The notes beneath the pieces are model-generated. The model had not been told where the DNA came from. It saw nothing but the letters and a program-made list of their open reading frames with translations, and did no database searches. DNA of 64,000 nucleotides from Flavobacteria bacterium GWA2_35_26 (GTDB lineage: Bacteria; Bacteroidota; Bacteroidia; Flavobacteriales; Flavobacteriaceae). The first letter of the stretch is position 1. Each line of letters opens with the position of its first letter. A program made the position numbers and the translations under genes. This document shows positions 40,556 to 48,805 of this stretch, in pieces. The stretch lies in assembly GCA_001800905.1 (NCBI GenBank), contig MGWH01000002.1, forward strand, positions 744,001 to 808,000, read 5' to 3'.

Positions 40556-42657
40556 TGCTAAGCAGTCACAACATCAACGTAGCGCTAATTGGTAATCCTA
40601 ATGTGGGGAAAACTTCGGTTTTTAACCAACTGACAGGATTGAATCAACAAGTGGGTAATTATCCCGGCATTACGGTGGAGAAAAAAATTGGCTTTTGCAA
40701 ATTACCTAATAATTACAAAGCCAACATTCTTGATTTACCAGGAACCTACAGTTTGAATGCAAGTTCTATTGATGAAAATGTGGTGATTGAATTGTTGTTG
40801 AACAAAAATGATAAACTCTATCCTGATGTGGCTTTGGTAGTTACTGATGTAGAGAATTTAAAACGGAACCTACTCCTTTTTACCCAAATCAAAGATTTAG
40901 AAATTCCTACCATATTAGTCATTAACATGGCTGATCGAATGAAACACAATGGAATTTCTTTAGATATTCCTTATTTGGAAGAAAAACTCAAAACAAAAAT
41001 TGCTTTGGTGAGTTCCAGAAAAGGAACTGGAATTGACGAACTGAAGCAACTTATTGTTAACTATAAATCGATTCCGAAAGAACCCTGTTTGAACGCTTCG
41101 ATCATCGACGAGGAATATTTTGAAACCTTACGCAAAACCTTCCCAAATCAATTGTTGTACAAATTATGGCTGGTGATTACACAAGACGTCAACTTCTTGA
41201 ATTTGGATCGTAATGAAATTCGGAATTCGTATACCAAATCGCATTCTGACTTAAAACGTTTGCAGCAAAAAGAAACTATAAAACGCTATCAGTTCATCAA
41301 TGATGTATTGAAAGAAGGGTTGAAAATTGATACCAGTATTGCCAAAGATTTTCGTTCTATTTTAGATCGTGTATTGACTCACAAAGTTTGGGGTTATGCC
41401 ATTTTCTTTTTCATTCTTTTTGGAATTTTTCAATCCATTTTTGAATGGTCTAAAATTCCAATGGATTTTATAGATAGTGCTTTTGCTTCCTTGAGTGCTT
41501 TGGCAAGCGAAAAATTACCTGCAGGCGTATTGACTAATTTGATCGCGCAAGGGATCATTCCTGGTATTGGAGGCATCCTAATTTTTATTCCGCAAATTGC
41601 TTTTCTTTTTATGTTCATTTCCATTTTGGAAGAAAGTGGCTACATGAGCCGCGTCGTTTTTTTAATGGACAAAATCATGCGCAAATTTGGTTTATCTGGC
41701 AAAAGTATTGTGCCTCTAATTTCGGGTACAGCTTGTGCTATTCCAGCCATTATGGCCACCCGAAACATTGAAAACTGGAAAGAAAGATTGATTACAATTT
41801 TAGTAACTCCATTTACCACTTGTTCGGCAAGACTTCCTGTTTATGCGATTATTATTGCGTTGGTAATCCCTGACGAACGCGTTTTTGGCATCATCAATAT
41901 GCAAGGATTAACCTTAATGTTGTTGTACCTTTTAGGTTTTGGAATGGCCATATTCTCTGCCTACATTTTGAATACCATTTTGAAAATAAAAGGCAAAACC
42001 TATTTTGTTGTCGAAATGCCCAATTACAAATTGCCTATGTTTAAAAACGTAGCGATCAATGTAATTGAGAAAACTAAAGCCTTCATTTTTGGCGCAGGAA
42101 AAATCATTTTAGCCATTTCTATCGTATTGTGGTTTTTGGCTTCTTATGGTCCCGGTGATAAATTCCGAAATGCTGAAAAAATTGTTTTGGAGAAAAACCT
42201 TGAGAAACCATTAAATACTGCTAAATTACAAAATGCGATCGCTTCGCAAAAACTAGAAAACTCCTATATCGGATTAATGGGTAAAACCATTGAACCTGTT
42301 ATTTCTCCTTTAGGTTACGATTGGAAAATTGGCGTAGCGATTATAAGTTCATTTGCAGCACGAGAAGTGTTTGTGGGAACTCTAGCTACAATTTATAGCG
42401 TGGGAGATAGTGACAACGACAATACAATTAAAAACAAAATGCAAGCCGAAATCAATCCTGAAACCGGTCAAAAAATATTCAATTTTGCCTCAGGAATTTC
42501 GTTATTATTATTCTACGCTTTTGCGATGCAATGTGCTAGTACGATTGCCATCACTAAAAAAGAAACCAACTCTTGGAAATGGCCTTTAGGACAATTAATC
42601 TTCATGAGTGGATTGGCCTATGTAGTGGCTTTAATCGCTTTTCAAATCCTAAAATAA
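40555..42657 (+). CDS. feoB: Ferrous iron transport protein B
   Basis: GNPNVGKTSVFNQLTGLNQQVGNYPGITVEKK, DLPGTYSL; overlaps the feoA stop (TAATG). Confidence 0.97.
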   Translation: MLSSHNINVALIGNPNVGKTSVFNQLTGLNQQVGNYPGITVEKKIGFCKLPNNYKANILDLPGTYSLNASSIDENVVIELLLNKNDKLYPDVALVVTDVENLKRNLLLFTQIKDLEIPTILVINMADRMKHNGISLDIPYLEEKLKTKIALVSSRKGTGIDELKQLIVNYKSIPKEPCLNASIIDEEYFETLRKTFPNQLLYKLWLVITQDVNFLNLDRNEIRNSYTKSHSDLKRLQQKETIKRYQFINDVLKEGLKIDTSIAKDFRSILDRVLTHKVWGYAIFFFILFGIFQSIFEWSKIPMDFIDSAFASLSALASEKLPAGVLTNLIAQGIIPGIGGILIFIPQIAFLFMFISILEESGYMSRVVFLMDKIMRKFGLSGKSIVPLISGTACAIPAIMATRNIENWKERLITILVTPFTTCSARLPVYAIIIALVIPDERVFGIINMQGLTLMLLYLLGFGMAIFSAYILNTILKIKGKTYFVVEMPNYKLPMFKNVAINVIEKTKAFIFGAGKIILAISIVLWFLASYGPGDKFRNAEKIVLEKNLEKPLNTAKLQNAIASQKLENSYIGLMGKTIEPVISPLGYDWKIGVAIISSFAAREVFVGTLATIYSVGDSDNDNTIKNKMQAEINPETGQKIFNFASGISLLLFYAFAMQCASTIAITKKETNSWKWPLGQLIFMSGLAYVVALIAFQILK

Positions 42658-42663
42658 CGGATT

Positions 42664-42786
42664 ATGATTCAAGAAATTCTTGCCTTTGGTGTACTAATTC
42701 TAGCTCTTTCTTTTTTGATTCGAAAGTATTTTTGGAAGAAAAAATCAGATAAAAATTGTGGTAATGGCGATTGTGGTTGCGCTTAA
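42664..42786 (+). CDS. FeoB-associated Cys-rich membrane protein (40 aa, absent from the supplied ORF track)
   Basis: MIQEILAFGVLILALSFLIRKYFWKKKSDKNCGNGDCGCA*: one TM plus C-terminal CGNGDCGC; 6 bp after the feoB stop. Confidence 0.88.
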   Translation: MIQEILAFGVLILALSFLIRKYFWKKKSDKNCGNGDCGCA

Positions 42787-43601
42787 CCTAAAGCCACGTC
42801 CAGCATCATCATTACAATAAAACCTCCAATAAATCCAAGTGTTGCAATATCCGTGTTATTATCTTGTTGCGTTTCTGGAATCACTTCTTCTACTACTACA
42901 AAGATCATAGCGCCTGCGGCAAATGCTAAAGCGTAAGGCAGCAACGGCGTGAAAAAAGTAACTGCTACAGCCCCTAAAACTCCTGCAACGGGTTCTACTA
43001 ATGCCGAAGCTTGGCCATACATAAAACTTTTTCTTCTGCTCATTCCCATTCGGCGCAAAGGCATCGAAACAGCAATTCCTTCAGGAAAATTTTGAATTCC
43101 AATTCCGATAGCTAAAGTCAAAGCACCAGCTATAGAGGCTTCCGGAATTCCGGCAGCTACACCACCAAATAAAACACCAACTGCCAATCCTTCGGGAATA
43201 TTGTGTAAAGTAATGGCCAAAACCAGCAATGTGGTGCGTTGCCAAGGTGATTTCACTCCCTCTGATTCTTGAAAATTAATATGTAAATGGGGCAATACCT
43301 TATCCAAACCAAAAATGAACAAAGCCCCAAGAAAAAATCCAACCGAAGCCGGAATTACTTTTATAAATCCTTCACCGGCAGTCATTTCAATGGCAGGTGC
43401 CAACAAACTCCAAAAACTAGCCGCCACCATAACTCCGCCTGTAAATCCAAGCATTCCGTCCAAAACCACTCGATTCATGTTTTTAAAAAAGAAAACAAAA
43501 GAAGCGCCTAAGGCCGTTAAAAACCAAGTAAATAGTGTTGCATACAAAGCCGCTAAAACCGGATCTATACTTTCGAAATAATCAATTACAGTTTGAAACA
43601 T
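42783..43601 (-). CDS. ZIP-family metal transporter
   Basis: LAITLHNIPEGLAVGVLFG and GIGIQNFPEGIAVSMPLR motifs. Confidence 0.92.
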   Translation of the reverse strand: MFQTVIDYFESIDPVLAALYATLFTWFLTALGASFVFFFKNMNRVVLDGMLGFTGGVMVAASFWSLLAPAIEMTAGEGFIKVIPASVGFFLGALFIFGLDKVLPHLHINFQESEGVKSPWQRTTLLVLAITLHNIPEGLAVGVLFGGVAAGIPEASIAGALTLAIGIGIQNFPEGIAVSMPLRRMGMSRRKSFMYGQASALVEPVAGVLGAVAVTFFTPLLPYALAFAAGAMIFVVVEEVIPETQQDNNTDIATLGFIGGFIVMMMLDVALG

Positions 43602-43690
43602 AATTATTTTTTTTGCAAATCTACTACATTTATCATTTTTTCGATTGGAATACTCTTATTTTTGGTGTTTATTGAAGTGAATTTTTTAAT

Positions 43691-44836
43691 ATGAAACAAT
43701 ACGACTACATTTTTACCGGCGCAGGCTTATCCGCATTAATGACGGTGTATAAAATGGTATTGTCTAAAAAATTTCAAACCAAACGCATTTTACTATTAGA
43801 TGAAAATGCCAAACAAACTAATGACCGAACTTGGTGTTTTTGGGACCAAAAAGAATCTCTATGGGAACCCTCCGTTTCAAAAAAATGGAATTCGGTGGTG
43901 TTTGCCAATAGCGATTTTACTAAAAATTTAGACCTACATCCCTATCATTACAACAAAATTCAAGGATTGGATTTTTACAATCAAGTATTGAATTTGATTG
44001 CAAAGCAAAAAAATATTGATTTTGTCCAAGAAAAAGTACATGAAATTGAAGAATCAGACAGCATTGTTTTGGTAAAAACCGAAAGTCAAAGTTTTTCGTG
44101 TACTACACTTTTCAATTCGATTTACAATCCTTCATTGGCAACTAATCAAACCAAATATCCGTTGCTGCAACAGCATTTTCTGGGTTGGTTTATCCAAACC
44201 GAAACTCCTATTTTCAATTCGGAACAAGCCACTTTTATGGATTTTTCGGTAGAACAAAAAGGAAACACTCGCTTTATGTATGTTTTGCCAACATCGCCAA
44301 CCGAAGCATTGTTGGAATACACTTTGTTTTCAAAAGAGTTGCTTTCAAAAGAAGAATACGAAGCTGAAATTGAAAAGTACCTTCAACAATTAGGAATCAG
44401 CCAGTACACCATTCTTGAAAAAGAAGTGGGTACCATTCCCATGACTTGTTATCCATTTTGGAAACACAATACCAAAAATGTCATCAATATTGGTACTGCT
44501 GGCGGTTGGACCAAAGCCAGTACGGGATTTACTTTTAAAAATGCCGACAAGAAATCAAGTGAATTGGTATCGTTTATGGAAACCCAGACCGATGGCAGAA
44601 AGTTTCATTCCAAGACCAAATTCTGGTGGTACGATCTCTTGCTTTTGGATATTTTAGATCAAAAAAACGAAACGGGATCGGCTATTTTCTCAGCCCTTTT
44701 CGAAAAGGGAAATGCGCCACTGATCCTAAAATTTTTAGATGAAGAAACTTCGTTTTGGGAAGACTTACAAGTCATTTGGAAATGCCCAAAAGGACTATTT
44801 ATCAATGCTTTATTGAAACGACTATTCCGATTTTAA
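43691..44836 (+). CDS. crtY: Lycopene beta-cyclase
   Basis: YDYIFTGAGLSALMTVYKM, NDRTWCFWDQ, FMDFSVEQKGNTRFMYVLP, GTAGGWTKASTGFTF. Confidence 0.92.
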   Translation: MKQYDYIFTGAGLSALMTVYKMVLSKKFQTKRILLLDENAKQTNDRTWCFWDQKESLWEPSVSKKWNSVVFANSDFTKNLDLHPYHYNKIQGLDFYNQVLNLIAKQKNIDFVQEKVHEIEESDSIVLVKTESQSFSCTTLFNSIYNPSLATNQTKYPLLQQHFLGWFIQTETPIFNSEQATFMDFSVEQKGNTRFMYVLPTSPTEALLEYTLFSKELLSKEEYEAEIEKYLQQLGISQYTILEKEVGTIPMTCYPFWKHNTKNVINIGTAGGWTKASTGFTFKNADKKSSELVSFMETQTDGRKFHSKTKFWWYDLLLLDILDQKNETGSAIFSALFEKGNAPLILKFLDEETSFWEDLQVIWKCPKGLFINALLKRLFRF

Positions 44837-44961
44837 TTGGGCTATGTAACGATAACAAATCTTTATGATTTGATTCCTTCTTTAGACCAGATTTCTATTT
44901 ATCTTTGCCAAAGATTTTATTAAATCAAATACCGTACATCATCAATTAAATATAAATAATT

Positions 44962-45372
44962 ATGTATCCAGAAGAAATGGTAAGACCAATGAAAGCCGAA
45001 TTAGTGGACGCTGGTTTTCAAGATTTACATACTGCTGAGGCTGTTGAAAACGCTATCAAAGGAGCAGGAACCACTTTAGTAGTGGTAAATTCTGTTTGTG
45101 GTTGTGCTGCAAGAAATGCACGTCCAGGAGCAAAAATGAGTTTAGAAGGCGCTAAAAAACCAGATCATTTGATTACGGTTTTTGCAGGAGTTGATAAAGA
45201 AGCAGTTGATGCAGCGCGTCAACACATGTTCCCTTTTCCTCCTTCTTCGCCAAGTATGGCTTTGTTCAAAGACGGTGAATTAGTTCATATGTTAGAGCGC
45301 CACCACATTGAAGGCCGTCCAGCCGAATTAATTGCTGAAAACTTACAAGACGCTTACGCTGAGTTTTGTTAA
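44962..45372 (+). CDS. BrxA/BrxB family bacilliredoxin
   Basis: [19 protein letters not shown]..., [16 protein letters not shown] (CGC active site). Confidence 0.95.
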   Translation: MYPEEMVRPMKAELVDAGFQDLHTAEAVENAIKGAGTTLVVVNSVCGCAARNARPGAKMSLEGAKKPDHLITVFAGVDKEAVDAARQHMFPFPPSSPSMALFKDGELVHMLERHHIEGRPAELIAENLQDAYAEFC

Positions 45373-45390
45373 ACTAAACCAGTATTTTAA

Positions 45391-45427
45391 AAAACCTTTT
45401 AGAGAGTAATTTCTAAAAGGTTTTTTC
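45391..45427. terminator. Intrinsic terminator
   Basis: AAACCTTTTAGAgagtaatTTCTAAAAGGTTTTTTC. Confidence 0.85.
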
Positions 45428-45431
45428 TTTA

Positions 45432-45462
45432 TTGTCATTTTCAAAATTTCAAATTACCTTTG
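45432..45462 (+). promoter_or_regulatory. Bacteroidetes-type promoter upstream of the trhO-like gene
   Basis: TTG (45432-45434) - N20 - TACCTTTG (45455-45462). Confidence 0.6.
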
Positions 45463-45519
45463 TACCCGAGTTCTTCCATTTAGAACTCATACATAATTTC
45501 TCACTTAAACGTTTATAGC

Positions 45520-46881
45520 ATGCAACTGTACAACACCTTAAGCGCAGAAGAAAGAGCCGAACTGATTGATCAAGCCGGCAAACAAAGACTTACTTTGTCT
45601 TTCTATGCGTATGCCAAAATTGAAGACCCTAAAAAATTTAGAGACGATTTATTCGTTGCTTGGAATGCCCTTGATGCCCTTGGGCGAACTTATGTTGCCA
45701 AAGAAGGTATCAATGCGCAAATGAGTGTTCCGGCCGAAAATTTTGAAGCCTTTCGCGAGACCTTAGAAGTGTATCCTTTTATGCGCGGCATTCGTTTGAA
45801 TGTAGCGGTAGAACATGACGATCATTCGTTCTTAAAATTAACGGTAAAAGTGCGCGATAAAATTGTGGCCGACGGTTTGAACGACGAAACCTTTGATGTA
45901 ACCAACATTGGCGTACACTTAAAAGCAAAGGAATTCAATCAGATTTTAGACGATCCCAACACGATTGTAGTCGATTTTAGAAATCATTACGAAAGTGAAA
46001 TTGGGCATTTTAAAGGGGCCATCACACCAGATGTAGAAACTTTTAGAGAAAGTTTGCCTATCATCAATGAGCAATTGCAAGATTATAAAGAAGATAAAAA
46101 TTTGGTGATGTATTGCACCGGCGGAATTCGTTGTGAAAAAGCATCGGCCTATTTTAAACACCAAGGTTTTAAAAAGGTATTCCAATTGGAAGGCGGTATT
46201 ATCAACTATGCCAAACAAATCCAGGAAGAAAACTTAGAAAGTAAATTCATCGGGAAAAACTTTGTGTTTGATCATCGCTTGGGCGAAAGAATTACAGACG
46301 ACATCGTTTCGCAATGCCACCAATGTGGTAAACCTTGTGATAATCATACTAATTGTTCCAATGATGGCTGCCATTTATTATTCATTCAATGTGACGAATG
46401 TAAAGCCGCTATGGAAAATTGTTGTTCGTCAGAATGTCAAGAAACCATTCACCTTCCGGTAGACGAACAAATAAAATTACGTCGCGGAAAACAGGTGGGC
46501 AACAAAGTATTCCGTAAAGGAAAATCAGAGAATTTAAAGTTCAAACACTCCGGCGAATTGTCCGATATGGCATTGGCAACAGCCATAAAATCAAATGATA
46601 TTCGTCAAAAGATTAAAGTGAAAAAAGTGCTTTTAGGCAAAGTAGAACATTACTTTGTCAAAGCACAAGTAGGGCTTTTTAGTATTGAAAATAATGAATT
46701 AAACACTGGCGATACGTTGATTATTTCTGGTCCAACAACTGGAAATCAGGAATTAATTCTTGATAAAATGTTAGTCAATGGAACAGAAAATTCGACGGCT
46801 AAAATAGGTGACAAAGTAACTTTTGAAGTCCCTTTTAGAGTGCGATTGTCTGATAAATTGTATCTCAAAATACAAAATTAG
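45520..46881 (+). CDS. tRNA uridine(34) hydroxylase-like rhodanese protein (TrhO/YceA) with extra C-terminal beta-barrel domain
   Basis: GRTYVAKEGINAQMSVP, rhodanese MYCTGGIRCEKASAYFKHQGF, Zn-like CHQCGKPCDNHTNC...; extra ~100-aa C-terminal domain. Confidence 0.9.
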   Translation: MQLYNTLSAEERAELIDQAGKQRLTLSFYAYAKIEDPKKFRDDLFVAWNALDALGRTYVAKEGINAQMSVPAENFEAFRETLEVYPFMRGIRLNVAVEHDDHSFLKLTVKVRDKIVADGLNDETFDVTNIGVHLKAKEFNQILDDPNTIVVDFRNHYESEIGHFKGAITPDVETFRESLPIINEQLQDYKEDKNLVMYCTGGIRCEKASAYFKHQGFKKVFQLEGGIINYAKQIQEENLESKFIGKNFVFDHRLGERITDDIVSQCHQCGKPCDNHTNCSNDGCHLLFIQCDECKAAMENCCSSECQETIHLPVDEQIKLRRGKQVGNKVFRKGKSENLKFKHSGELSDMALATAIKSNDIRQKIKVKKVLLGKVEHYFVKAQVGLFSIENNELNTGDTLIISGPTTGNQELILDKMLVNGTENSTAKIGDKVTFEVPFRVRLSDKLYLKIQN

Positions 46882-46905
46882 CACCTCAAAAACATCAAAA
46901 ACTGA

Positions 46906-46937
46906 ATCCCATTTCGTAACTGAAATGGGATTTTTTC
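46906..46937. terminator. Intrinsic terminator
   Basis: ATCCCATTTCgtaactGAAATGGGATTTTTTC. Confidence 0.85.
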
Positions 46938-47039
46938 TTTCACAAAAAGCCTATAAACTTAAAACTAAAAAATACTATCTTTACACCTTATTCGTTTTAA
47001 GAACTTAAGTTGCATTCATTGCAACACTACATATAAATT

Positions 47040-48335
47040 ATGGCATGTACAAGTTGTTCAACTTCAGATGGTGGTGCACCAAAGGGTTGTAAAAATAATG
47101 GGACTTGCGGCACCGATAGCTGCAACAAATTAACGGTTTTTGACTGGCTTTCTAATATGAGCGCCCCTAATGGCGAAGCTCCTTTTGACTGCGTAGAAGT
47201 CCGTTTTAAAAATGGAAGAAAAGAATTTTATCGCAATACGGAAAAACTTACCCTAAGCATTGGAGACATTGTAGCTACCCTAGCTTCTCCAGGACATGAT
47301 ATCGGAATTGTTACTTTAACTGGCGAATTGGTTCGAGTGCAAATGAAGAAAAAAGGGGTTAATCCTGAAAGTCCTGAAATTCTAAAAATATACCGAAAAG
47401 CATCTCAAAAAGACATTGATATTTGGTCAGCGGCAAGAGATCGTGAAGAGCCTATGAAAGTGCGCGCGCGCGAATTGGCAATTCAACAAAAATTAGAAAT
47501 GAAAATTTCGGATATTGAATTTCAAGGAGACGGTTCGAAAGCTACTTTTTATTATACCGCTAATGACAGAGTCGATTTCCGATTGTTAATTAAAGATTTC
47601 GCTAAAGAATTCAACACCAGAATTGAGATGAAACAAGTTGGTTTCCGTCAAGAAGCTTCTCGTTTAGGCGGAATTGGATCTTGTGGAAGAGAGTTATGTT
47701 GCTCTACTTGGTTGACTGATTTTAGAAGTGTTAATACCTCAGCAGCTCGTTACCAACAACTGTCATTGAATCCGCAAAAATTAGCAGGACAATGTGGAAA
47801 ATTGAAATGTTGTTTGAACTATGAGTTGGATACTTACATGGACGCCTTGAAAGATTTCCCTGATTTTGATACCAAATTAGTAACCGAAAAAGGGGATGCT
47901 ATTTGTCAAAAACAAGATATTTTCAAAGGGTTAATGTGGTTTGCTTACACCAATAATTTTGCGAATTGGCATGTGTTAAACATCGAGCAGGTTAAAGAAA
48001 TCGTTGCTGAAAATAAATTGAAAAACAAGGTGTCTTCGTTAGAAGACTTTGCAATTGAAACGGTTGACGAACAAGAAAAGAACTTTAACAATGCGATGGG
48101 ACAAGAGAGTTTAACTCGTTTTGACCAACCTAAGAAAAAGAAAAGACCTAACAAAAAACCGAGACAAGCTGTAGATGGTAATCCAGGAAACAACAGACCT
48201 GCTAACCCAAACAACAACAAGCCTTCGGGAAATAATACTAACAGACCAAACAATAACAAGCGTCCGAATCCAAACCAAAAAAGTGGAGAGCCTAGAAAAC
48301 CGATAATTATTACTAAAAATGAGGATAAAAAATAG
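47040..48335 (+). CDS. PSP1 domain protein (RicT-like) with low-complexity Asn/Pro/Lys-rich C-terminal tail
   Basis: RFKNGRKEFYRN, KQVGFRQEASRLGGIGSCGRELCCSTWLTDF, GQCGKLKCCLNYEL; tail NNRPANPNNNKPSGNNTNRPNNNKRPNPNQ. Confidence 0.93.
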   Translation: MACTSCSTSDGGAPKGCKNNGTCGTDSCNKLTVFDWLSNMSAPNGEAPFDCVEVRFKNGRKEFYRNTEKLTLSIGDIVATLASPGHDIGIVTLTGELVRVQMKKKGVNPESPEILKIYRKASQKDIDIWSAARDREEPMKVRARELAIQQKLEMKISDIEFQGDGSKATFYYTANDRVDFRLLIKDFAKEFNTRIEMKQVGFRQEASRLGGIGSCGRELCCSTWLTDFRSVNTSAARYQQLSLNPQKLAGQCGKLKCCLNYELDTYMDALKDFPDFDTKLVTEKGDAICQKQDIFKGLMWFAYTNNFANWHVLNIEQVKEIVAENKLKNKVSSLEDFAIETVDEQEKNFNNAMGQESLTRFDQPKKKKRPNKKPRQAVDGNPGNNRPANPNNNKPSGNNTNRPNNNKRPNPNQKSGEPRKPIIITKNEDKK

Positions 48336-48798
48336 TCTTGTTTTTCTTTTAATGGGAATTCTCTTTTTTTCATGTGATAAAAAAAGAGTGTTTGACGAAT
48401 ACCATTCGGTTGGTAGTGCTTGGCACAAGGACAGCACGGTTACATTTGAATTACCCGAATTGGATTCGACTAAACGCTATGATTTGTTTGTCAATTTGAG
48501 AAGTAATGACAATTATCCGTTCAATAATTTGTTCTTAATTGTAGCTTTAGAATTGCCCAATGGATTTACCAAAGTGGATACTTTGGAATACCAAATGGCC
48601 AATCCAGACGGCACTTTATTAGGAGAAGGATTTACGGATATCAAGGAGAGTAAATTATTCTACAAAGAGAAAGTGAAATTTAGAGGGAAATACAAAGTAT
48701 ACATCAAACAAGCCGTTCGCGAAACAGGAAAAGTGCCTGGTGTAGAAGAGCTTGAGGGAATTACAGACGTAGGTTTTAGAATTGAAAATAAAGAATAA
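48319..48798 (+). CDS. gldH: Gliding motility lipoprotein GldH
   Basis: Lipobox LFFSC; VFDEYHSVGSAWHKDSTVTFELPELDSTKRYDLFVNLRSNDNYPFNNLFLIV. Confidence 0.93.
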   Translation: MRIKNSLVFLLMGILFFSCDKKRVFDEYHSVGSAWHKDSTVTFELPELDSTKRYDLFVNLRSNDNYPFNNLFLIVALELPNGFTKVDTLEYQMANPDGTLLGEGFTDIKESKLFYKEKVKFRGKYKVYIKQAVRETGKVPGVEELEGITDVGFRIENKE

Positions 48799-48805
48799 AA
48801 ACAGT

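Noticed and set aside
43691-44836. Carotenoid gene cluster
   Set aside because: Only crtY is present; no crtB/crtI/crtZ in the window, so no cluster is claimed.
47945-48437. Two overlapping hydrophobic minus-strand ORFs opposite the PSP1 tail and gldH
   Set aside because: Hydrophobicity results from reading the Asn/Lys/Pro-rich tail on the opposite strand; no independent support.
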